DNA of 64,000 nt from Asterias amurensis (lineage: Eukaryota; Echinodermata; Asteroidea; Forcipulatida; Asteriidae), in the NCBI RefSeq assembly GCF_032118995.1, contig NC_092665.1, positions 12,318,512 through 12,382,511 of the forward strand, in the 5' to 3' direction. The notes below the pieces were generated by a model. The model had not been told where the DNA came from, ran no database searches, and was given only the letters and a program-made list of their open reading frames with translations. Position numbers and translations under genes: made by a program. Shown one piece after another: positions 47,762-58,300 of this stretch (position 1 is its first letter; the number at the start of each line of letters is the position of its first letter).

Positions 47762-48455
47762 CAGGGGGGGGGGGTGTATTGAGACTTTAGCTTTTTATGT
47801 TACTGTAATCCCTGCCATTCAAATGTAGATGTTCAATACAAGTATAACCGGTGAAAATATAAACCCAAAAGGTTGAGTGTTTTTGAGATGGCCGACAAAT
47901 ACAATCTAAGAAACGGAATACACAATCTGAGAAACGGTTCTCGTATTATTGAAACTTGAATCGTTTTCTCTGAAACCACATTGATTTGAAGGGAATCGTT
48001 TCACAAAATGGTAGGCCTGTTATCAACAGACGGTGCTCCTTTTTTAACCAGGAAACTTTTTTTATGGTCAGTGTTTTTTTTTTAACTAGAGGTATACCCC
48101 CCCTTTTTTTTAAAGCACATTATTATTTGAGTACCATAATAGCAATTCCCTTCGCTGGCTAGCTGTAGTGTAAAAAAAAACGTTCCTATGATAATACACC
48201 TTTATCATGCTACCTCCATCTTGGTCATGTTCCTCGTATCGAATAACAATAATGAATGTTATCATCTTGTAATTATGAACCAGACTATTTTGTTCTTCCA
48301 GCCTCGGTTTTGTATCATTGATATCAGTGGGAGAAATTCAAGATGGCTACACCGTGATGAAGGGTCTGTAGTGTGCAAAGAACACGATATCTTTAAATAC
48401 AGAGATATCACTGTATTGCATTCTTTGAGCGTATGTGAAAACACATTTATGGTCT

Positions 48456-48614
48456 GCCGTCGATTTCACCAAACTCGTCCTAACTTCAGATTAATCTTAG
48501 GACTTAGGACGAGTCCCAGCCCTGTACTGTATCATGCAGACCTTAAGATTACTCTTACGAGCTACTCGTTCTAACTCGAGGTAGGATCAATCCCAGCGTT
48601 TTGTGAAATCGGCT
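48456..48614. mobile_element. Short MITE with GATTTCACCAAACTCGTCC end
   Basis: The left end CGATTTCACCAAACTCGTCC and the right end TTTTGTGAAATCGGC are inverted. TTAGGACTTAGGACGAGTC motifs lie between them. Confidence 0.6.
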
Positions 48615-49052
48615 GCAGGTGTTATTAGTAAACATTTTCTTAGAAACATTTGCACTAAATAGGCCTGTCTTGAAACCTTCTGCCACATCACCAAAAAGCT
48701 TACAATTTTAGTACTTTATATATTGACACAAATCAACCCAACGGCTATTATAAAACGTTAATTTCAGTTGTGTCATCACTTTTCCAAATACTGTAAAACT
48801 TGACTTCAAAATTATATTATACGAAAACTATAGGATTAAAACTATGTATAGTACTGCTATTTTTTTATCACCCCGTATCCAAAGTTCGTTGTACAGCCAT
48901 ACATTTCCCAGTAAAAAATAATCTACATTAAAACCAGTATTAAATATGTCCGTCTGAAACACTTACCTTTATAAGCCGCTGTGGTGTTTCAGATAGTGTG
49001 TTAGATTGTTGATCTCTCAGTGATTACTCTTGTCCCTTTTCTTGTCTGCCAG

Positions 49053-49136
49053 TTTCCAAAGATAAAACAACAAACACCAACAGATGTAACTGCAGCTATA
49101 GCGTTCCTTGATGCAAAGATTTATGATATTATGCAG
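49053..49136 (+). CDS. Doubtful internal exon of an unknown gene
   Basis: TTTTCTTGTCTGCCAG precedes 28 open codons (FPKIKQQTPTDV, then AAIAFLDAKIYDIMQ) followed by GTACCC. Both borders are in phase 0. I do not recognise the peptide, and no partner exon was found within reach. It may be chance. Confidence 0.25.
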
Positions 49137-49454
49137 GTACCCAACGGCGACTGTGTGTATGCGTACAGTACTGGCAGGGGTTTACAGCGTATACCATGTA
49201 CACTTATACATCGTAATGAATAAGGAAGGAAGACAATGCTAATGCATCCATGAAACGCTACATTTGATTGGCTGAACTAATGACGGCAAATCAGACACTA
49301 TCGGTGATTGGACCAGTAAGGCAAGCTTAATCAGGCGAGCAGCTGAAGATCACTGTGCATGGAGAGCAAACAACTTTAAAGGGGTTGTGTAGCGAGCCCA
49401 TTAAAGGTGATCAAATAATTTTTTATGTGTGGTCAATGCGAATTGAGTAATTCT

Positions 49455-49839
49455 TTAAAGACACTGGACACTATTGGTAATTGTCAAAGACCAGTGTTCT
49501 CACGTGGTGTATCTCAACATATGCATAAAATAACAAACCTGTGAGAATTTGAGCTCAATTGGTCGTCGAAGTTGCGAGATAATAATGAAAGAAAAAACAC
49601 CCTTGTCACACGAAGTTGTGTGCGATTAGATGGTTGATTTCGAGACCTCAAATTCTAAATCTGAGGTCTCGAAATCAAATTCGTGGAAAATTGCTTCTTT
49701 CTCAAGAACTATGTCAATTCAGAGGGAGCCGTTTCTCACAATGTTTTATACCATCAACCTCTCCCCATTACTCGTTACCAAGTAAGGTTTTATGCCAATA
49801 ACTATTTTGAGTAATTACCAATAGTATCCATCCCTTTAA
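49455..49839 (-). mobile_element. MITE family A
   Basis: Complete copy with TTAA at both ends. Confidence 0.92.
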
Positions 49840-50009
49840 AGAGTGGACAATAAAGACAAGAATGGTTTATTGTTAACATAAACGTTGTGGAATCATGTTT
49901 ATTACCTCTATCAACAAGGCACTACAAATAATAGTAAGCATTGTAGGCATTGATGGACACTCATGTTAATTACTCAAAGCATAGACAGAACCCCGCCAAC
50001 AGACCACCC

Positions 50010-50680
50010 TATGACACCGGTGTGGCAGGAGACTCTATCCCCCAAAGGGTGCCATGTTTACAAACTTCTTCTGATAGCACTCCCTTTCGAATTATCATCC
50101 TTCAGCCCTTGATACCACAGTTTCCCATAATAGAGGACAGAATCTCCGCGGGTAGATTTCCCTATTATGAATGACACCGGTGTGGTAGGAGATCCCCCCC
50201 CCCCAATAGACCTTATCGCAAATACCAATGCGCAAACACAGACTATTGAATGAGGTGCATTGTGGGATATATATGGATCAAATTTGGATACCAGCAAGAC
50301 CACAATGCACCTAATTCCAAGCTTTACGCGCGCGCCCCGGTATTTGCAAAAAGGTCTATGGACCCCTGCATGTGTACAAGCTTCTTCTGACAGACAGCGC
50401 CCTCTTTTGAATGTTCCTCCTGCAGCAGCCTATGTTATAGTTTTCCATATGGGGGACAGAATCTCCGTGGACAGACTTCCCTATGACACCGGTGTGGCAG
50501 GAGATTCTGTGCCCCCCCCCCCCTTCCCCCAACCGGTGACCTGTGTGCGACCGGTGTATAAGCTTCTTTTGATAGCGCCCTCTTTTGAATTAATCTCCAT
50601 CAGCCCTTGTTCGTTTTCCTTATGGGGGGGGACCATAATACTCGCGGACAAATTTCTCTGGGACACCGGCACATGAATGC
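50010..50680. repeat. Tandem repeat, unit about 160-178 bp, four starts
   Basis: GACACCGGTGTGGCAGGAGA recurs near 50010, 50171 and 50482, with a diverged GGGACACCGGCAC near 50660. AGCTTCTTCTGA and GACAGAATCTCCG blocks recur between them. The larger 311-bp gap is explained by the foldback at 50207-50358. Confidence 0.85.
50207..50358. mobile_element. Foldback MITE inside the tandem repeat
   Basis: 152 bp with ends TAGACCTTATCGCAAATACC and, on the other strand, TAGACCTTTTTGCAAATACC. GAGGTGCATTGTGG and its complement lie near the centre. Removing it restores the unit spacing. Confidence 0.85.
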
Positions 50681-51010
50681 CTGCCAACCAAAGCGTAATT
50701 ATAAACTTGTTAAACCATTTTCAAAGATTACCCCCCCCCCCTTGTATCATTATTTTGTAGTGTGGTGCACCCCCCAAAAACCAAGTGGCTCCAACAGCGC
50801 CCTCAATAAAACATAACAACGTTATCAGAGGCATTTTTTTTATTTTATCCTGAACATCTGACGTCACACTTCGAGGCTCGTGAACAGCGCCATAGAGTGG
50901 CATCTAGCCTAGGTCATTCCTCATCCATAATCACCTTTCACCTACATTTATTTTCACACAAATGCACTGTACAATAATACACATGTAAGAAAAGTAAGCT
51001 TTCCAGGTCT

Positions 51011-51083
51011 GTGTTTTGATTGGTCCAATGTGATGTTTGTCAGCTACACCCACACATCACCTCTGACCAATCAAAACACATTT
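51011..51083. repeat. Inverted repeat with paired CCAAT motifs
   Basis: TGTGTTTTGATTGGTC and its complement GACCAATCAAAACACA face each other around about 40 bp, with GATG/CATC motifs inside. Confidence 0.7.
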
Positions 51084-51344
51084 CAAGCTGGTGTTTAAAT
51101 ACCAGTACTGGTAAATACGTTGTACATACTAAAGTACCCAAACCCTTAAAAAAGAAAACCAGATAGCACAACAGCGGTTCCCTCTAACAACTGCCATCTT
51201 GCAAATATTTCACGTTTGATTCAGTAACACGTAAATAATAAAGAAAATCGCCTTGTTGTTCACGGTTGAATATCATATTTGAATATAATGTTCATTATCG
51301 GTACAGTTTCCCAATCTCTCCGTTAAACTTAAAATGTTACTTAA

Positions 51345-51732
51345 TTAAAGGAACACGTTGCCTTGGATCGGTCGAGTTGGTCTTTGAAAAGCGTTCTGTA
51401 ATCGTTTGTTATAAAATGCATATGGGTAGAAAGATGTTGTACAAGTTTAATACAATGATCTACACAATGCCTCGAAATTGAGTGGTTTTCTTTTTACCTC
51501 GTCGACTAACACGGTCGGCCATTTATGGGAGTCAAATTGTTGACTCCCATAATGGCCAACCGTGTTAGTTCGTGACATAAAAGGAAAACCGTGCAATTTT
51601 GAGTGATACTTGTGTGGATCATTATATTGTACTTTTAAAACATCTTTCTAACCATATGCATTTCATAACAAACAGGTTTCAAACGCGTTTTATAGACCAA
51701 CTCGTCCGATCCAAGGCAACGTGTTCCTTTTA
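51345..51732. mobile_element. MITE family C
   Basis: Long foldback starting TTAAAGGAACACGTTGCC and ending GGCAACGTGTTCCTTTTAG. From 51733 to 52800 no gene was recognised; a perfect hairpin GAGCATGGC/GCCATGCTC lies near 52284-52305. Confidence 0.9.
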
Positions 51733-52800
51733 GTTTATTTTCTAAACAAAATACAACCGTTAAAGTGACTTACATAAAGTTACTTAAAGTCACTGTATGG
51801 GTTTGATTTGCTAGATTTAACCGTGCCTAGCCAATGTGTGTCGGTATATGTATAGCTCATTGATTTTTCCAATTTGGCAAATTTTTTTCCCCTTAATTAT
51901 AAATTACCAAATTTCTCTCGCAAAAAATACTTGTTTTGCCTCGCAAAATATGTGAAGTTGAGTTTCCAATCATAAAACTGATACCCTATAAGGCAACAAC
52001 ATTTTTGATAATAATAATAATAATGAACAATTTGTATAAAGCACATACTAACAATGAAGTCTCATAAGAAAGAGTGAAAAAAACAGGATTGTTTAATACA
52101 AAAAATTCAGAAAATACAGTAAAACTACATGTGTAAGGATCCGCCAAGTGCGCCCTCATTGTTGAACTTCTAAAAAGTAAACTTCTGGGATTGTCACGTG
52201 ACAATCACTCTCTTTTTTCCATCGCTCCGTCTTGAAAGAGCACATACTATTTTGGAGTGGTAATTCTTTCTATTTTTATAGGGAGCATGGCTCTGGCCAT
52301 GCTCTAAAAAGCCATTTATCTGGGAGGGCTGCGTTTATTGAGCTATCTGTGAGTATTATTTTGTGTTTTGACCCTCTTTTATATTATGAATTACTGTGAT
52401 TTTTTAGGGTCATGTTTGGATCGGATTATTTGTAAAACCATGTGTGTATTGCCAGGCAGCACCGTCACACGTGCGTCCGCTATTAGCCTCTGTGTGCTGA
52501 CCTTTTTGTGAACTTTGTGCATTGTGTAATGTAGGCTACATGTATTGTATACTGTAGTGTTGTAATATTGGTGTTGTTTGCTATGGGTTACCATTACAGG
52601 AGAAGTTTGTTTGAAATATTTAGCTGTCATTGATTGCTTTTATTTATCATTGATTGTATTTTGGCGAATGCTCGTCCGTTATTTATTAGACGACTGGCTC
52701 TCCTTACCGTGTCGTTACACATGCATACAATGAAAAATACAAGTTAACTTGTCTTCAAGATACACTGTCTTAGATAGGAGCTTTCTTTATTATTATTATT

Positions 52801-53275
52801 GTACCTTGTAATGTGTGCATATTCTTTTCTATTGTAGCACAAGAAGGTGCACCTCAATGCTTCACATGCAAATATGGAAGGCCATTGTTTCTATCGTTAG
52901 GAAAGCTTATATGCTATTTACATGTACTTATAAATCATACACTCGTACATTATTTGTAATGTGTGCACATTCTGTTCTATTGTAGCACAAGAAGGTGCAC
53001 CTCAATGCTTCACATGCAAATATGGAAGGCCATTGTTTCTATCATTAGGAAAACTTATATGTTATTTACATGTAGTTATAAATCATACACTCGTACATTA
53101 TTTGTAATGTGTGCACATTCTGTTATTGTAACACAAGAAGGTACACCTCAATGCTTCACATGTAAATGTGGAAGGCTGTTGTTTTTATCATTAGGAAAGC
53201 TTACAAGCTATTTACATGTAGTTGACAATCCTTATACACTCTTTCATTATCTACACTCCAAATTAAATATTCGAT
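52801..53275 (+). repeat. Tandem triplication, unit about 148 bp
   Basis: Three copies share TATTGTAGCACAAGAAGG, CAATGCTTCACATGCAAATA and AGGAAAGCTTATATGCTATT at spacings of 148 and 146 bp. One frame in each reads QEGAPQCFTCKYGRPLFLSL or close to it. No homologous protein was recognised. Confidence 0.9.
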
Positions 53276-53279
53276 GATT

Positions 53280-53635
53280 TTAAGGCAAATCACACAACAT
53301 CGGTAAACAGTATTGTCCAAAGACCCATACTTCGTGTATCACAACTTATATATAAAATAACAAACCTGTGAAAATTTAGGCTCAATCGGTCATCGGAGTC
53401 GGGAGATAACAGGAAAACCCACCCTTGTTTCCGCACGTTTAGCCGTGTCATGACATGTGTTTAAAATAAATCCGTTTTAATTCTCGATATCGAGAGTATG
53501 ATCATTGTTTTAATTGTCTAAAAAGTAAAGCATTTCATGGAATAATATTTCAAGAGAAGTCTTTCACCATTAGTTCTTTGTAAATCTGTGAACTTTTAAT
53601 TTGTGTTATGTTCAGAAAGTGTCCAATGGCTTTAA
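53280..53635 (-). mobile_element. MITE family B
   Basis: TTAA at both ends. The left terminus is altered, but the right end GAAAGTGTCCAATGGCTTTAA is clear in its two parts. The shared core ACAAACCTGTGAAAATTTAG is intact. Confidence 0.85.
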
Positions 53636-53788
53636 AGTAAATGTGTCATACATTATAACACAGTTGCCCTTACCACTTTTAAGCACTACAAAGCCACATG
53701 CCGTTATTACAAATTGGACTGTCACGGACAGACTGGTTGATTCTGACAAAATGATTGGTATCATGTTGAATGATGTGAGTCTCAATAA

Positions 53789-54058
53789 AAAAAATTACTT
53801 TATACTGTACTACAAATGTATACGCAAATCGTGATTTATATTTTACGGTAAGAACTGCGCCCATCAAAACGGAGATTTATTACAAAGATTACGTTTTAGT
53901 ATGATGAATACTCAACTGACAGTTATAAAAATTTACTTTATGCTGTGCTATACGCAAATCATGATTTGTTTTAATCATTACACCATAAGAACTGCGCCCA
54001 CATCAATACGGAGATGTTTTACAAAAGATTACTTCTTGTAATTTTAATATGATCAGTA
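53789..54058. repeat. Two diverged tandem copies of about 138 bp
   Basis: TACTTTATACTGTACTAC and ATACGCAAATCGTGATTT, then AGAACTGCGCCCA and CGGAGAT, occur twice in the same order. Confidence 0.75.
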
Positions 54059-54117
54059 GGAAGGGGTCAGCATTGCAAAATAAACACGTCTACATGGCTT
54101 CAAACAGCTTTTAAGAT

Positions 54118-54235
54118 GACTGGTTAGATAAACGATGATGAAATTTTAGGCGATGCACGGTATCAACTGGTGTGCGGTAACACCATGTGTGTATATCTTC
54201 TTGCCTGGTAGAGTTTGTTCTTAAGAGGAGAACAG
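54118..54235. repeat. Dispersed repeat with GCGGTAACACCATGTGTG
   Basis: It matches the sequence around the hAT element at 26720-26765 and 27413-27450 (TTGCCTGGTAGAGTTTGTTC). The family is unknown. Confidence 0.6.
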
Positions 54236-54413
54236 AAGATAAACGTTGCTTACAAAGCAACTCAATGGAAATGTTTTCATTGCTTGTTTTCATTCTCTCA
54301 AAATGCAGCACTGCATGTTCCTCGTGCTATTATGAAAGAGCACGCAATGCCGCGACGAAGTACGTATACCTTGTCAAAACTGTACGTTGTTGTTTTATTA
54401 TTGGTCAATTTAA

Positions 54414-55080
54414 GTAAGAGAGATCAACAGAGACAATGAATACAAATATCTGGTCCAAACAGTAAAAATGAACGACAACACTAAAGATGAAGTGTCAACT
54501 AGAGTTAAGGCAGGGAAGATCTTCTTTGGACAAAACCGAGGAATACTGGGCGATAAGAACATTCCTAATGCACTTATAAGAATAAAGTGGATGATCAGTG
54601 TGTGCTAACCAACAATAACAGTAAGGAGCAGCAAAACTGATAGAACAAAAACTCCGCCCAACACATGCAATGGAAAGTCATATGCTACATATCTCAATTG
54701 GAGACTTTGGGACGCTAGGTGGCAGCAGACTTACCAGGTAAATTTCCATTGTTTGCGTAGTTCTGAGCGTGCGCACATGACCAAGAACAATGGATTTTAC
54801 CTGGTCAGTCTGCTGCCACCAAGCGTCCCAAAAGTCTCCCATTAGAGACAGGATTAAATGCACAGAAATACCAAAGAAGACTGGAGTATTGAGACATCAA
54901 AATTACAATAAAAAAGGCTAATTGGAGATGGGCTGGACCCTCTGCCCGAAGGTGACAACAGATTGACAAAAGAATAATGGATTGGTAACCAAGAACAGGG
55001 AAAATAAAAGCGGTAGAAGATGGAGAGATGACATCATGGTTTATGCATGAACAACATGGACCAGAACTGCAAGAAATATA
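54414..55080 (+). mobile_element. LINE 3' remnant (reverse transcriptase C-terminal region)
   Basis: Translated pieces such as NEYKYLVQTVKMNDNTKDEV, STRVKAGKIFFGQNRGILG and WRWAGP, followed by GRRWRDDI, match the end of animal non-LTR reverse transcriptase polyproteins. It is decayed, with stops and frame changes, and split by a family G MITE at 54698-54842. The clade was not determined. Confidence 0.75.
54698..54842. mobile_element. MITE family G inserted in the LINE
   Basis: About 145-bp near-perfect foldback with ends GGAGACTTTGGGACGC and, on the other strand, GGGAGACTTTTGGGACGC. GGTGGCAGCAGACTTACC and its complement lie inside. It interrupts the LINE and is therefore younger. Confidence 0.88.
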
Positions 55081-55324
55081 AATGGTCGTTTACATGAGGA
55101 GGGCTACACACACACACACAGCCTCACTAATGATGATGATAATGTCATTGCGTAAAACCTTACAGCCAAATGGTGCTCATTGTGAATATCTTGTTCATTT
55201 AGCACTGCTAACCTTTAAAGAACGGATAAAGACAGGCCGACACTCCTCTGCGTTTACTTTACGCATATAATAGTCAGTAAATGAAGGCAAATCCGTGGTG
55301 AACGAACAAGCTGGCTGCCTTAAT

Positions 55325-58300
55325 TTACCGCCATCCTATGAACAAAGATTGAGCCACAACAAAACGATGAAGGAGCTGTAAATGGGTAGGTCTTAAAAGT
55401 TGGGAACCGTGGATATCCATTTGCATAGCCAATGAGAACACCTTTAAGTCATCGTCCTGCAGACCACAACCATCTAGAAACAAGTACTTCAATGAAGGAA
55501 CGGGAACTATCTGCTCCCCCTTAATACCATGCAGATTATTTGCATTGAGCCAAATCCTCTCAATACTACCTGCAGAAGCAGCGATGGAAAAAACTGGCCC
55601 AATATCATCACTCTGTATACCACACGAGAGTAGCCGAAGTTCCCTCAAGGAAGAAACAGGGGTTATCTGGTCCCCCTTAATACCATGGAGATCGTTATCC
55701 TGTAGAAAAAGTGTCGTTACACTACCTGCAGCAGCCACGATGGAGAAAACTGACCCAATATCATCACTTTGTATACTACACGCGCATAGATGCAATTCCT
55801 TCAAAGATGAAATAGGAATTATCTGGTCCCCCTTAATACCATGAAGATCGTTATCCTCTAGGCTTAGTCTCGTAACACTACCTGTAGCAGCCACAATGGA
55901 GAAAACTGACCCAATATCATCACTCCGTATACCACACGCGTAAAGATGCAATTCTTTCAAGAAAGAAATGGGAGTTATCTGGTCCCCCTTTATACCATGA
56001 AGATCGTAACCCTGTAGAGAAAGTGTCCTAACACTACCTGCAGCGGCCACGACTGAGAAAACTGCCTCAATATCATCACTCTGTAAACCACACGCGTTTA
56101 AAACCACAACTTTTAACGGAGAAACAGGAGTTATCTGGTCCCCCTTTATACCATGAAGATCGTTGTCCTGTAGAACAAGTGTTGTTACACTACCTGCAGC
56201 AGCCACGATGGAGAAAACTGACCCAATATCATCACTCTGTATACCACACGCACATAGATGGAATTGCTTCAAGGAAGAAACAGGAGTTATCTGGTCCCCC
56301 TTTATACCATGGATATTGTCATCCTTTAGAGTAAGTTCCGTTACACTACCTGCAGCGGCCACAATGGAGAAAACTGACCCAATATCATCACTCTGTATAC
56401 CACACGCGTATATATGAAATACCTTCAAAGAAGAAACAGGAGTTATCTTGTCCCCCTTAATACCATGGAGATCGTTATCCTTTAGAAAAAGTGTTGTTAC
56501 ACTACCTGCAGCGGCCACAATGGAGAAAATGGGCCCAATATCATCACTCTGTATACCGCACGAGAGTAGATGCAATTCCTTCAAGGACGAAACAGGAGTT
56601 ATCTGGTCCCCCTTAATACCATGGATATTGTTATCCTTTAGAACAAGTGTTGTTACACTACCTGCAGCGGCCACAATGGAGAAAACTGACCCAATATCAT
56701 CACTCTGTATACCACACGATAACAGTTGCCATTCTTTCAAGGACGAAACAGGAGTTATCTGGTCCCCCTTAATACCATGGAGATCGTTATCCTTTAGAGC
56801 AAGTGTCGTTACACTACCTGCAGCAGCCACGATGGAGAAAACTGACCTAATATCATCACACTGTATACCACACGCGTCTAAAATCAATTCCTTCAAGGAA
56901 GAAACGGGAGTTATCTGGTCCCCCTTAATACCATGGAGATGGTTATCCCTTAGATCAAGTGTTGTTACACTACCTGCTGCAGCCACGATGGAGAAAACTG
57001 GCGCAATATCATCACTCTGTATACCACACGAGAGCAGATTCAGTTCCTTCAAGGAAGAAACGGGGGTTATCTGGTCCCCCTTAATACCATGGAGATCGTT
57101 GTCCTGTACAGCAAGTCTCCTAACACTACCTGCAGCGGCCACGATGGAGAAAACTGACCCAATATCATCACTCTGTATACCACACGCGTATAGATAGAAT
57201 TCCATCAAGGAAGAAACAGGAGTTATCTGGACCCCCTTAATACCATGGATATTGTTATCCTTTAGAGTAAGTTTCGCTACACTACCTGCAGCGGCCACAA
57301 TGGAGAAAACTGACCCAATATCATCACTCTGTATACCACACGCGTATATATGCAATTCCTTCAAGGAAGAAATAGGAGTTATCTGGTCCTCCTTAATACC
57401 ATGGAGATCGTTATCCTTTAGAAAAAGTGTTGTCACACTTCCTGCAGCGGCCACAATGGAGAAAACTGACCCAATATCATCACTCTGTATACCACACGAT
57501 AACAGTTGCCATTCTTTCAAGGAAGACACTGGATGTATCTGGTCCCCCTTAATACCATGGAGATCGTTATCCTTTAGAGCAAGTATATTAACACTACCTG
57601 CAGCAGCCACGATGGAGAACACTGACCCAATATCATCACTATGTATATCACACGAGTACAGATGCAATTCCTTCAAGGAAGAAACAGGAGTAATCTGATC
57701 CACTTTAATACCATGGAGATCATTGTCCTTTAGACTAAGTGTTGTTACACTACCTGCAGAAGCCACGATTGAGAAAACTGACCCAATATCATCACTATGT
57801 ATACCATACGAATACAGATGCAATTCCTTCAAGGAAGAAATAGGAGTTATCTGATCCCCCTTAATTCCATGGAGATCGTTTCCCCTTAGAGCGAGTGCTG
57901 TTACACTACCTGCAGCAGCCACGATGGAGAAAACTGGCCCAATATCATCACTCTGTATACCACACGAGAGCAGATGCATTTCATCCAAGGAAGAAACAGG
58001 AGTTATTTGGTCCCCCTTAATACCATGGAGATCGTTGTCCTGTAAAGCAAGTATCCTTACACTACCTGCAGCGGCCACGATGGAAAAAACTGACCCAATA
58101 TCTTCACTATGTATACTACACGCGGATAGAATCACAACTTTCAAGGAAGAAACAGGAGTTATCTTGTCCCCCTTAATACCATGGAGATCATTGTCCTTTA
58201 GAGCAAGTCTGGTTACACTACCTGCAGCAGCCACGATGGAGAAAACTGACCCAATATCATCACTCTGTATACCACACGCAGACAGTTCCAATTCCTTCAA

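Noticed and set aside
48188-48574. 128-codon plus-strand frame
   Set aside because: Its second half lies in a short MITE (48456-48614), and no domain or splice context supports it.
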